This document shows positions 1-7,719 of a stretch of 11,814 bases of DNA, piece by piece. The stretch spans positions 1 to 11,814 of the forward strand of contig DFYK01000023.1 of assembly GCA_002383605.1 (NCBI GenBank), given 5' to 3'. Position 1 is the first letter of the stretch, and every line of letters begins with the position of its first letter. The notes under the pieces were generated by a model, which did no database searches, had not been told where the DNA came from, and was given only the letters and a program-made list of their open reading frames with translations. The position numbers were made by a program, and so were the translations under genes. This DNA is from Proteiniphilum sp. UBA4084. Its GTDB lineage: Bacteria > Bacteroidota > Bacteroidia > Bacteroidales > Dysgonomonadaceae.

Positions 1-828
1 AGCGCGCTGGCCTGGCATGAAGGTGCCTTCAACACCACTACATTCCTTCTGGCACTGCTGCTGGCAGTCGCCATCCAGATACTGGCTAACCTGGCCAACG
101 ATTTGGGGGATTTTCAGAAAGGAACTGATGTTACCGGCCGGCGACAAGGACCCACCCGCGCACTGCAGAGCGGGAAGATCTCACAAAAGGAGATGAAAAG
201 AGCAGTCATACTCTTTACAATCTTTTGTGTAGTGACCGGTCTGGCGCTTATATGGAGTGCGGCACCTTTCAGAGACCCTTCGTCCGCCTGGATCATGACT
301 GCCCTTGGTGGCGGCTCTATCCTCGCGGCGCTCTTTTACACCATGGGAAAGCATGCCTACGGCTACCGGGGCTGGGGCGACCTCTTCGCCTTTCTCTTTT
401 TTGGACCGGTACCGGTGATCGGCACCTGGTTTCTGCATACGCACGAAACGGGATTTCAACCCGTATTACCGGCTATCGGGCTGGGTCTGATCAGCACCAT
501 GATCCTCAACATAAACAACATGCGGGATATTGAAAACGACAAAGAATCCGGGAAAATTACACTTTCCGTAAAGTTGGGATTACCCGGTGCAAAAGTATAT
601 CATGCACTGTTGACCCTTATTTCCTTTGTCTGTTTTGCCGGTTATAACTTCCTATTCGAACCGGCACCGTGGTACCGGTATGCTTACCTTGTTGTCTTTC
701 TGTTGCCCTTTAGAATCATGATCGAACTCAGGCACAAAGAAGGACAGGCGCTCGATCCCTACCTGAAGCTTACCTCCCTCTCGGGATTCCTGCTTGCGGT
801 TGCTTTCGCCCTCTGTATCAATTTATAA
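1..828 (+). CDS. menA: 1,4-dihydroxy-2-naphthoate polyprenyltransferase MenA, 5' end outside the window
   Basis: Integral inner-membrane prenyltransferase of the UbiA superfamily. It joins a polyprenyl diphosphate to 1,4-dihydroxy-2-naphthoate to give demethylmenaquinone. The reading frame is open from the first base, and 275 residues are present. Full-length MenA is about 300 residues, so roughly 25-30 N-terminal residues are missing. The first Asp-rich motif is intact at fragment residues 30-43 (NLANDLGDFQKGTD, the MenA form of NDxxD). The second is the NNMRDIENDKESGK stretch near residues 172-185, which together with the first binds Mg2+ and diphosphate. Several hydrophobic helices separate and follow these motifs. 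A TTG at 103 lies inside the first catalytic motif and cannot be the true start. The gene ends with TAA only 8 nt before the stop of the convergent fucosidase gene, and no terminator hairpin is visible between them. The MenA assignment rather than UbiA rests on the NLANDxGD wording. Confidence 0.93.
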   Translation, partial: SALAWHEGAFNTTTFLLALLLAVAIQILANLANDLGDFQKGTDVTGRRQGPTRALQSGKISQKEMKRAVILFTIFCVVTGLALIWSAAPFRDPSSAWIMTALGGGSILAALFYTMGKHAYGYRGWGDLFAFLFFGPVPVIGTWFLHTHETGFQPVLPAIGLGLISTMILNINNMRDIENDKESGKITLSVKLGLPGAKVYHALLTLISFVCFAGYNFLFEPAPWYRYAYLVVFLLPFRIMIELRHKEGQALDPYLKLTSLSGFLLAVAFALCINL

Positions 829-836
829 GAAGCAGG

Positions 837-2138
837 CTATTTTAGCATCACTTCCACCACACAATCTGTTTCTTCAGGTATCCGTCCCAATTGCAACACA
901 ATGCCATCAGCAACCTTCGCAAATTGAACCGGTTTCTTGTCGACAAATATTTTTGCTGAACTGACCTGTTTCCCTTCCATGGGTAAATAAAGTGCCTCAT
1001 CCTTCAGGTTCAGGATATGCACAAAAAGCCTGTTTCCCTTCTGTGTGGTCACTCCCCAGTCGTGGGGTGCGATAAAACCGCCGCGGGTGCTGTAGATGGT
1101 TTCACCATATGTTTTCAGCCATGCGCCCATTGCGTTATAGCGCTCAATGGCTATATCAGGAAAAGTTCCGTCAGGTCGCGGGCCGACGTTCATCAGGAGG
1201 TTGGCATTGTTGCCTGCCGCCTTCACCAGGTAGTGAATCAGCTCTTTCTCCGATTTGTAATTCTTGTCGGTGATGTTGTATCCCCACGAACGATTCATGG
1301 TCTCACAGGTTTCCAGCGGCAAATGACCAATGGTTGATGTGCCGGAATAGCCCGATTGATTTTGTCCCGGCAAATCTTTCTCAAAGGTCTGCCCATCTTC
1401 ACCTTCTACCGGAGCAAGGTGGTGGTTGTTGATGACCAGACACCCCGGCTGAATGGCGTGAATGTGGTCGTAAATTTCCCGCATGCGCCAGTCGAAATCC
1501 TCCGGCTGATCCCACTGTCCGTCGAACCAGATGGCCCCTATCTCTCCATAGTTTGTCAGCAACTCAGTCAACTGATTCAGCATAAACCGGTGGTAGCTAT
1601 CCCACGCACCCTGTTCGGTGCGCCCCACTCCTTTACCCGTTCTGCCCAATGGAAAATAATCGGTCCGGCCCCAGTCGAGCAGCGAATAGTAAAAATGTAA
1701 TTTTATCCCCTGTTTGTGACATTCGTCGGCCAGTTCCTTGAGGACATCCCGTTTGAAGGGTGTAGCATCCACAATGTTGTAAGGCGACTGCTTCGTACCA
1801 AACATAGAGAAGCCATCATGATGGCGCGAGGTGATGCAGATGTACTTTGCGCCCGCTGCCTTCACGTCCGACACCCATTTGGCGGCACTGAACTGTGAGG
1901 GATAAAAACCTTTGGCCAGGAGGGCATATTCCGCGTGATTGATGTTTTTATTGTTCATGATCCACTCCCCATCGGCCATCATGCTGTAGATGCCCCAATG
2001 GATGAAAACACCGAACTTCATATCCTGAAAAGCTTCCCTGTTTTTCAGATTTTCTTCGGTCGGGTTATAAGGCTGTTGCGCCAATGCATGGGCTGTCAAC
2101 CACAGCATTGCAGTAAAAAGTATGATACCTTGTTTCAT
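837..2138 (-). CDS. Secreted alpha-L-fucosidase, glycoside hydrolase family 29
   Basis: Predicted retaining exo-glycosidase that releases terminal L-fucose from glycans. The 433-residue protein starts with a signal peptide (hydrophobic core about residues 4-19, cleavage likely after ALA at 18-20) and has no lipobox Cys, so it should be periplasmic or secreted. GH29 landmarks follow in order: KFGVFIHWGIYS (41-52), SRHHDGF (104-110), AIWFDGQW (202-209) and SWGYN (284-288). By family knowledge, Asp206 in the WFDG motif is the nucleophile. Glu276, nine residues before the SWGYN Trp, aligns with the acid/base Glu of the Thermotoga enzyme as I remember it; that second call is inference. After the (beta/alpha)8 barrel, residues from about 350 form a short C-terminal beta domain, which is normal for the family. 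The ATG lies 20 nt after the stop of the upstream unknown secreted protein, so it is probably the last gene of a three-gene minus-strand transcript. No SusC/SusD genes or sugar regulators lie nearby. Linkage specificity cannot be read from sequence. Confidence 0.93.
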   Translation of the reverse strand: MKQGIILFTAMLWLTAHALAQQPYNPTEENLKNREAFQDMKFGVFIHWGIYSMMADGEWIMNNKNINHAEYALLAKGFYPSQFSAAKWVSDVKAAGAKYICITSRHHDGFSMFGTKQSPYNIVDATPFKRDVLKELADECHKQGIKLHFYYSLLDWGRTDYFPLGRTGKGVGRTEQGAWDSYHRFMLNQLTELLTNYGEIGAIWFDGQWDQPEDFDWRMREIYDHIHAIQPGCLVINNHHLAPVEGEDGQTFEKDLPGQNQSGYSGTSTIGHLPLETCETMNRSWGYNITDKNYKSEKELIHYLVKAAGNNANLLMNVGPRPDGTFPDIAIERYNAMGAWLKTYGETIYSTRGGFIAPHDWGVTTQKGNRLFVHILNLKDEALYLPMEGKQVSSAKIFVDKKPVQFAKVADGIVLQLGRIPEETDCVVEVMLK

Positions 2139-2158
2139 GACATTTGTATAATTGGTGA

Positions 2159-2821
2159 TTAGTGATTTGTTGTCTCCATAAAATAAATCAGTTCTGCTAC
2201 TGCCTGCTGATCTTCGAAATCGACTTTCTTTTTTTTCAGATACTGATCAAACTGCTTTCCGTCCTTTTTATACTGCCCTTTCAGTTGTCTCATCGATTTG
2301 ATCTCTTTCCACCCCGAACCATTATCCAGAAAATAGATTGTGTAAGGCTTCACCTGAAAATCGTCAGGAAGCTTCAGCTCATACACTCTGCCTCCACTGG
2401 ACAAGCTGGAATAGCTGTCGGTAGACGATGTCTGTGACGTTCCCCCATAGGCGGCAGGTTTCCCCGGAGGAATCACCCTGCACTTGTACTGGGCGAAGAG
2501 ACTGTATCCATCCTGATGAAGCACTTCCAGAAACTTTTTATTGTACAGGACAAACTTCCTGTCCTGGAGAAATACGGTATCCAACTGGCTTAGGGTGGGT
2601 TCTGCGAGGGCCAGCATCTGCCCATTCTGATTAAACACCATCTCCTCAGAGGCTGCATTAAAATTGAGCAATGCCGGGTTCTTCTGGCCGTTTTTCATCA
2701 GTACTACTCCCTGGACAAACTCCGGAAAGAGATAGTGAGATATCTCCTTTCCCTGTGGTTGTGCAAACAAAGCACCCTGCACAAACAAGAGGGTAAACAG
2801 CACAATCTTTGTTTTTTTCAT
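2159..2821 (-). CDS. Secreted protein of unknown function, 220 residues
   Basis: I do not recognise a named domain. An N-terminal signal peptide is clear: KKTK, then a hydrophobic stretch to about residue 19, with cleavage likely after FA at 19-20 (before QPQ). The mature part begins with a predicted beta-rich region (about 35-120) containing VVLMKNGQKNPALLNF and DTVFLQDRKFV. It continues with a Ser/Thr/Gly-rich patch (about 127-144) and ends in a Lys-rich, probably helical segment (about 175-205) with DFEDQQAVAELIYF near the C-terminus. I have an impression that similar secreted proteins occur in other Bacteroidales, but I cannot verify it here. It is sandwiched between the HerA-like ATPase gene (18 nt upstream) and the fucosidase gene (20 nt downstream), so all three are probably co-transcribed. 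The single Cys (114) follows the signal peptide by too far to be a lipidation site. An 8-A run in the coding strand encodes part of the KKKK stretch. The role is unknown. Confidence 0.85.
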   Translation of the reverse strand: MKKTKIVLFTLLFVQGALFAQPQGKEISHYLFPEFVQGVVLMKNGQKNPALLNFNAASEEMVFNQNGQMLALAEPTLSQLDTVFLQDRKFVLYNKKFLEVLHQDGYSLFAQYKCRVIPPGKPAAYGGTSQTSSTDSYSSLSSGGRVYELKLPDDFQVKPYTIYFLDNGSGWKEIKSMRQLKGQYKKDGKQFDQYLKKKKVDFEDQQAVAELIYFMETTNH

Positions 2822-2839
2822 ATGACTGCGTATGAATGA

Positions 2840-4378
2840 TTATTTCTTGCCGAAAAGCGCACCCATCAGGCTGCGGGTAATGGTTTTACCCAGCTGGTAC
2901 GTGATCTGCCGGGTGGTACTGCGTCCCACCTGCGTGATAATATCGCCCAGGACACCCTGATCCGCCTTGCGCTGCCGCGCTGCAGCACGCTTCGCCCGCT
3001 CTGCCTCCAGGGCTGCTTTCTGTTCCTCCTTCTGCAGGCGGATTCGTTCTTTCTCTGCTGCAGCCTGATTGCGTTCCTCCTCGAGCAGCTCCTGCTTTTG
3101 CGACAGAATCTCGTAGGCCGACTCGCGATCCACCAGTTTTTCGTAGACACCGTAGATCAGCGAGCTACGCATCAGCTGGTCTCTTTCACCCACGGTGATG
3201 GGACCTATCTGCCCCTGTGGCGGCAGGATGTTGACCCGCTCCACCATTTGCGGTGCTCCCTTCTCGTCGAGGAACGAGACCAGCGCCTCACCCGTATTGA
3301 GCTGGGTGATGGCCTCGCCCGTATCGAATTTCGGGTTGGCACGGAAGGTGTTGGCCGCTACTTTCACCGCCTTCTGATCATTGGGGGTGTAAGCACGCAG
3401 GGCATGCTGCACGCGGTTGCCAAGCTGTCCGAGGATGCGCTCGGGGATATCTGCGGGGTTCTGTGTGCAGAAGTAGACACCCACCCCTTTGGAGCGGATG
3501 AGGCGGACAATCTGTTCCACCTTCTCCAGCAGGGAGGAGGGCATATCGTTGAAGAGCAGATGTGCCTCGTCGAAGAAGAAAACCAGCTTCGGCTTGTCCA
3601 GATCACCCACCTCGGGAAGAGACTCATAAAGGTCGTCCAGCAACCACAGCAGGAAGGTGGTGTAGACGCGGGGAGAGTTCATCAGCTTGTCTGCCGCGAG
3701 AATGTTAATTACTCCCCTGCCCTGTTCGGTCTGAATGAAGTCGGTGATCTCCAGCTCCGGCTCGCCGAAGAACCTGTCGGCACCCTCGCTCTCCAGTCGC
3801 ATCAGTCCGCGCTGGATGGCGCCAATGCTCGCAGGTGAGATATTACCATATTGGGTGGTAAATTGCGCCCGGTTGTCGCCAATATATTGCAGCATCTTCT
3901 GCAGGTCTTTCAGGTCGATCAGCAGCAGGTTGTTGTCGTCAGCAATCCGGAAGGCCATGGTCAGGACGGCACCTTGAGTCTCGTTCAGATCCAGCAGCCG
4001 TTCCAGCAGCAGCGGTCCCATGGCGGTGACGGTGGTCCGCACCGGGTGGCCCTGTTCGCCGAACACATCCCAGAAACGCACCGGGAAGGGTTTGAATTCA
4101 AACCCTTTCTCTTTCAGGTTGTAACCATCCACCCGTTTGGTGACGCTCTCCTTGTTCCCGCCAGTTTTGGCCACACCCGAGAGATCGCCTTTCATATCGG
4201 CGGCGAAGACGGGTACACCCATCTCGCTGAAAGTCTCTGAGAGTGTCTGCAGGGTGACTGTCTTTCCGGTTCCAGTGGCTCCGGTGATGAGGCCGTGGCG
4301 GTTTGCCATTTTGGGGTTCAGGCACACTTCTGCTTCCTCGTTGATGGCTATAAAAGCGCGTTTGCTGTTGTCGAACAT
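2840..4378 (-). CDS. HerA-like ATPase of the YjgR/DUF853 family
   Basis: Cytoplasmic P-loop ATPase of the FtsK/HerA superfamily, 512 residues, close to the roughly 500 of E. coli YjgR. Early in the protein, MANRHGLITGATGTGKTVTL covers the Walker A motif GATGTGKT at 33-40 and closely resembles the YjgR N-terminus, so the ATG at 4378 is a good start. Walker B is LVFFFDEAHLLF (265-276). A sensor-like CTQNPADIPERILGQLGNR follows at 304-322. Residues about 424-475 are rich in Glu, Lys, Arg and Ala and should form a long charged helix or coiled coil. The tail (about 476-512) is basic. Classical HerA works with the nuclease NurA in end resection, but no nurA, SIR2 or other partner lies nearby, and the biochemical role of YjgR proteins is not established. 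It is the first gene of the minus-strand unit, and a TAATTTTG -7 motif sits 32-39 nt upstream of the start. Confidence 0.9.
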   Translation of the reverse strand: MFDNSKRAFIAINEEAEVCLNPKMANRHGLITGATGTGKTVTLQTLSETFSEMGVPVFAADMKGDLSGVAKTGGNKESVTKRVDGYNLKEKGFEFKPFPVRFWDVFGEQGHPVRTTVTAMGPLLLERLLDLNETQGAVLTMAFRIADDNNLLLIDLKDLQKMLQYIGDNRAQFTTQYGNISPASIGAIQRGLMRLESEGADRFFGEPELEITDFIQTEQGRGVINILAADKLMNSPRVYTTFLLWLLDDLYESLPEVGDLDKPKLVFFFDEAHLLFNDMPSSLLEKVEQIVRLIRSKGVGVYFCTQNPADIPERILGQLGNRVQHALRAYTPNDQKAVKVAANTFRANPKFDTGEAITQLNTGEALVSFLDEKGAPQMVERVNILPPQGQIGPITVGERDQLMRSSLIYGVYEKLVDRESAYEILSQKQELLEEERNQAAAEKERIRLQKEEQKAALEAERAKRAAARQRKADQGVLGDIITQVGRSTTRQITYQLGKTITRSLMGALFGKK

Positions 4379-4409
4379 GATGGTGCAAGAAATTGGTTTC
4401 TGTTTTGAG

Positions 4410-4417
4410 CAAAATTA
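4410..4417 (-). promoter_or_regulatory. -7 promoter element (TAnnTTTG) for the HerA-like/unknown/fucosidase unit
   Basis: On the minus strand the sequence reads TAATTTTG, an exact match to the Bacteroidota sigma-70 -7 consensus TAnnTTTG. It would place the transcript start near 4404, giving a leader of about 26 nt before the ATG at 4378. No good -33 TTTG element is seen at the expected distance, which is common in this phylum. It shares a 155-nt divergent intergenic region with the promoter of the DUF5916 gene. Confidence 0.5.
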
Positions 4418-4480
4418 GGTAAAAACACTGAAATAAACGAATGAAATTCTTGCTTACGCTTAAAAAATAACAATATTGGT

Positions 4481-4488
4481 TATATTTG
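4481..4488 (+). promoter_or_regulatory. -7 promoter element (TAnnTTTG) for the DUF5916 gene
   Basis: The sequence TATATTTG matches the Bacteroidota -7 consensus exactly and lies in AT-rich DNA upstream of the TTG start at 4534. The predicted transcript start is near 4494, giving a leader of about 40 nt. A -33 element is weak: the nearest TTG (4450-4452) is about 28 nt upstream, longer than usual spacing. Confidence 0.55.
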
Positions 4489-4533
4489 CAGTTGTATCAA
4501 CGTATTTTTCACATCTAATTTAATCAGAATCAA

Positions 4534-6708
4534 TTGAAATATCAAACCATCTTCCTGCTTATCGCCTGTTTTTGTGTAAGCGCTGTGGCTGCACAAAATT
4601 CCCGGGAACTCCGCGATACAATCGGCATCAACATCCACAACAAGCACTTTGTGTATACCGCAAAAAAGATGAAAGGCTCCATCACCCTCGATGGCATACT
4701 CGATGAACCCGACTGGCAGACGGCAAACATAGCAGACAACTTCCACCTCGTGCAGCCGGTGGATACCGGATATCCCGGACAAAAATCGGAAGTGATGCTG
4801 GTGTACGATGACAAAGCCATCTACGTAGCAGTTATTTTTCAGGATACGATCCCCGGCAAACGGATCGTTGAATCATTTCGCAGAGATTATGCTTTCAATA
4901 ATAACGATAATTTTCTCTCCGTATTCGATACTTTTCGCGATCAAACAAACGGGTATCATTTTGAATTTTCAGCTTCAGGAGCCATCTCCGACGGAATAAG
5001 ATCCGGCGAGACAAAGAACAGCGAATGGGACAGCAAAGTAGAAGTCAAACTGAAAAATTATCCCGACAAATGGGTCACGGAAATGAAAATACCATTCAAG
5101 TCCATCCGTTATCCGGCAAACAGCCAGACATGGTATGCAAATTTCGGGCGGCTTGATCTCAAGGCCAACGAAAAATCGGCCTGGGCTCCCGTACCCCGTC
5201 AGTTTCCCCACTCGTCGCTGGCATATACCGGCGTATTGCATTTCGAAGAGCCGCTGCCGAAACCAAAAATAAACTTCTCGCTCATCCCTTATCTTTATGG
5301 TGGATACCACAGGAATTTTGAAGCAGGCGAAGAAGCAGGCTACCGAAAGGATTTTGGCATGGATGCAAAGATAGGATTATCCACTGCCATGAATCTGGAC
5401 CTGACCTACAATCCCGATTTCGCCCAGGTGGAAGTAGACCAGCAGGTGATGGACATCGACCGCTTTGAACTTTTTTACCCCGAAAAAAGACAGTTTTTTC
5501 TCGAAAACAGCGATTTATTTGCCAATTACGGAAATGAGAAGCTCACTCCTTTTTTTTCCAGACGCATCGGGCTGGATGCCCCGGTGCTGGGAGGGGCCCG
5601 TTTAAGCGGAAAATTAAACAACACCCTCCGGCTTGGCTTTATGAACATGACCACCGAGAAAACAGCAGACCTTGCTGCCAGAAACTATACGGTATTGTCC
5701 CTCCAAAAGAAGATTCTGGCCCGTTCCAATATCAGTTTCATGTTTGTAAACAAGGAATATATAAACAAACCCGACGGGATCTCGCAATACAACCGGGTGG
5801 CCGCATTGGATTTCAACCTGGCAAGCAAAAACAACGAATGGCTTGGCAAGGCATTTTATCACCGCTCTTTTCAACCCGGCAACCCCGATAAGCAATATGC
5901 GCAGGGAACTTCTGTCAGATACAGCAAGGGCAATATTCTCGTCAGCCTCGACCAGGCAGCGGTCGGTGAAAACTACCTTGCAGAAACAGGCTATGTCCGC
6001 CGCAGCAATTATGTCTCCCTGAGTCCGGAGCTGGCCTATTTTTTTATCCCCCGCAAGAAGGTCACCATACACGGTCCCTATGTCAAATACAGACATTATG
6101 CCACGCATGCCTTCGAAAAACTGGATCATGAGCTGGATGCAGGATACAAGGTGGAGTTCAGTGACCGCTCGGTCGTCTCGGCCGGCATGCGCAATTATTA
6201 TATCAGGCTGATGCAGGACTTCGACCCCACGCACGTGAGCAGTGTTTTTCTACCGGCAGGAAACGAATACAACTATTCCGATCTGTATACCACCTTCACC
6301 TCAAATAACCGAAAACCATTCAACGGAACGGTAACCCTTGCCAAAGGCGGTTTTTTTAATGGGGATTACGAGATGATTGATACCAAAATGGTCTACCGGT
6401 TTCAACCCTACGTAAATCTCTCAATGAACGTGACCTACACCAATCTTCGCCTGCCACAACCATTCGAACATCACCGGTTCTGGCTCATCGGGCCCAAACT
6501 GGATATCACCTTCACCGACAAATTGTTTCTTACCACGTTTATGCAGTATAACGAACAGCGCAACAACACCAATATGAATATCCGCCTTCAATGGCGCTAT
6601 AAACCTGTGTCTGATCTGTTTATTGTGTATACCGACAATTATTTTGCCAATACGCGTGAAGTACGTAACCGGGCACTCGTATTGAAACTGACCTATTGGT
6701 GGAATTAA
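4534..6708 (+). CDS. Outer-membrane DUF5916 protein with CBM9-like N-terminal domain
   Basis: Predicted 724-residue outer-membrane protein of unknown function. The signal peptide ends around AVAAQ (17-21). A carbohydrate-binding family 9-like beta domain follows (about 45-225), with its typical opening LDGILDEPDW (52-61), the stretch YAFNNNDNFLSVFDTF (119-134), and WVTEMKIPFKSIRYP (180-194). DUF5916 covers about 245-724, marked by YNPDFAQVE (302-310) and FYPEKRQFFLEN (314-325). It consists of alternating aromatic/hydrophobic strands ending in KLTYWWN, as expected of a beta-barrel. No ATG is possible: a TAA at 4516-4518 is in frame, and the next in-frame ATG comes only at residue 46, after the signal peptide. 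The TTG at 4534 is therefore the likely start, read as Met. It is transcribed away from the HerA-like unit, and the DUF368 gene follows after 46 nt. Whether the N-terminal domain binds sugar is inference from fold similarity. Confidence 0.9.
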   Translation: MKYQTIFLLIACFCVSAVAAQNSRELRDTIGINIHNKHFVYTAKKMKGSITLDGILDEPDWQTANIADNFHLVQPVDTGYPGQKSEVMLVYDDKAIYVAVIFQDTIPGKRIVESFRRDYAFNNNDNFLSVFDTFRDQTNGYHFEFSASGAISDGIRSGETKNSEWDSKVEVKLKNYPDKWVTEMKIPFKSIRYPANSQTWYANFGRLDLKANEKSAWAPVPRQFPHSSLAYTGVLHFEEPLPKPKINFSLIPYLYGGYHRNFEAGEEAGYRKDFGMDAKIGLSTAMNLDLTYNPDFAQVEVDQQVMDIDRFELFYPEKRQFFLENSDLFANYGNEKLTPFFSRRIGLDAPVLGGARLSGKLNNTLRLGFMNMTTEKTADLAARNYTVLSLQKKILARSNISFMFVNKEYINKPDGISQYNRVAALDFNLASKNNEWLGKAFYHRSFQPGNPDKQYAQGTSVRYSKGNILVSLDQAAVGENYLAETGYVRRSNYVSLSPELAYFFIPRKKVTIHGPYVKYRHYATHAFEKLDHELDAGYKVEFSDRSVVSAGMRNYYIRLMQDFDPTHVSSVFLPAGNEYNYSDLYTTFTSNNRKPFNGTVTLAKGGFFNGDYEMIDTKMVYRFQPYVNLSMNVTYTNLRLPQPFEHHRFWLIGPKLDITFTDKLFLTTFMQYNEQRNNTNMNIRLQWRYKPVSDLFIVYTDNYFANTREVRNRALVLKLTYWWN

Positions 6709-6722
6709 ACAGAGAAAAAATG

Positions 6723-6730
6723 TATCTTTG
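6723..6730 (+). promoter_or_regulatory. -7 promoter element (TAnnTTTG) for the DUF368 gene
   Basis: TATCTTTG, an exact match to the Bacteroidota -7 consensus, lies in the 46-nt gap between the DUF5916 stop and the DUF368 ATG. Predicted transcript start is near 6736, about 19 nt before the ATG. No well-spaced -33 element is visible. It suggests that the DUF368 gene can be transcribed independently of DUF5916, though read-through is also possible because no terminator hairpin lies in the gap. Confidence 0.5.
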
Positions 6731-6754
6731 CTGCGAAAAAATTAAAAAACCGAA

Positions 6755-7669
6755 ATGAGTACACATATAGACGAAGGAACAACCAAAAAGAGTGCGATCG
6801 GCCCGGTGGCCGACTGGTTTATACGCCTGATAAAGGGAACGCTTGTAGGCATTGGATTTATTCTTCCGGGGCTCTCCGGCGGCGTGCTGGCAGTGATATT
6901 TGGCATCTACGATCCGCTGATCCGTTTCCTTGCGAACATCCGGCAGAAGTTCATGAAGAACATCCTCTACTTTGTTCCGGTGGCCATTGGTGCAGGCATC
7001 GGCATCGTGCTGTTTGCCGTGGTGGTGGAGAAAGCTTTCGGTAAATATGCGGCACAATTTGTCTGTCTCTTCATCGGCTTTGTGGCAGGCACCTTTCCTT
7101 CACTCTATAAAACAGCCGGAAAAAATGGCAGAAAAGCCTCCGACATATGGATTCTCACTGCCGCCACCCTCACCATCTTTGTGTTGATGGTGATTGGCGG
7201 ACAACAACTGACAGAAGTGACTCCCAACATCCTGGTATGGCTTGGCTCAGGGTTGCTGATGGGATTGGGACTGATTGTGCCCGGCATGAGTCCCTCCAAC
7301 TTTCTTATCTATTTCGGACTGTATGACAAGATGGCCATCGGAATCAAGGATTTCGATTTCGCGGTCATCATCCCGCTCATCATCGGATTTATATTGTGTG
7401 TGCTCCTCTTCGCGAAAATAGCCGCTTATCTTTTTAAACGATACTACTCCGGCATGTACCATTTTATTCTGGGCATGGTAATCGGCTCCTCGCTGGCAAT
7501 CTTTCCCACGGTGGTCTTCCCCGCCTTCACGGGGGAACAGCTTGCCCTGGCCGGACTAAGCTTCGGCGGCGCCCTTCTCTTTTGTGTGGTACTGTTTGTT
7601 GCCGGTACGGTGGCCTCTTTTCTCTTCAGCAAGTTGGAAGAAAAATACCCGCGGGAAGAGATCTTCTGA
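6755..7669 (+). CDS. DUF368 membrane protein, candidate polyprenyl-phosphate transporter (PopT type)
   Basis: Polytopic inner-membrane protein of 304 residues, with about eight or more hydrophobic segments after a short charged N-terminus. The family signature appears twice. GIGFILPGLSGGVLAVIFG (32-50) is followed by IYDPLI, and GLGLIVPGMSPSNFLIYFG (170-188) by LYDKMA. This is the internal duplication typical of DUF368, in which re-entrant PG-containing loops line the core. Work on this family in other bacteria identified members (PopT) as flippases that return undecaprenyl phosphate across the membrane for cell-wall and glycan synthesis. Assigning that role here is by family, not by anything specific in the sequence. 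Length and signatures look complete. The ATG at 6755 gives a cytoplasmic start MSTHIDEG, and no SD is evident. The next gene downstream on the same strand begins only after 252 nt. Confidence 0.9.
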   Translation: MSTHIDEGTTKKSAIGPVADWFIRLIKGTLVGIGFILPGLSGGVLAVIFGIYDPLIRFLANIRQKFMKNILYFVPVAIGAGIGIVLFAVVVEKAFGKYAAQFVCLFIGFVAGTFPSLYKTAGKNGRKASDIWILTAATLTIFVLMVIGGQQLTEVTPNILVWLGSGLLMGLGLIVPGMSPSNFLIYFGLYDKMAIGIKDFDFAVIIPLIIGFILCVLLFAKIAAYLFKRYYSGMYHFILGMVIGSSLAIFPTVVFPAFTGEQLALAGLSFGGALLFCVVLFVAGTVASFLFSKLEEKYPREEIF

Positions 7670-7719
7670 CAATGACGGAGGGTGGTCAATCTCATTTAAA
7701 AAGATAAAAAAACAGGGAT

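Noticed and set aside
2229..2236. Eight-base homopolymer run in the unknown secreted protein gene as a phase-variation switch
   Set aside because: An 8-A run in a Lys-rich stretch is short and expected by codon use, and the frame is intact, so slippage control is not supported.
3098..3838. 246-residue + strand open frame opposite the HerA-like gene
   Set aside because: It lies wholly antisense to a gene with clear Walker A and B motifs, has no recognisable domain or signal peptide, and is explained by codon bias on the opposite strand.
2840..4378. HerA-like gene as part of an antiphage HerA system
   Set aside because: The protein matches the YjgR/DUF853 type rather than defence HerA, and no SIR2, DUF4297, NurA or other nuclease partner is adjacent.
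5614..6234. 206-residue minus-strand open frame inside the DUF5916 gene
   Set aside because: Antisense shadow of the barrel region; composition is unlike a real protein and no start or promoter context supports it.
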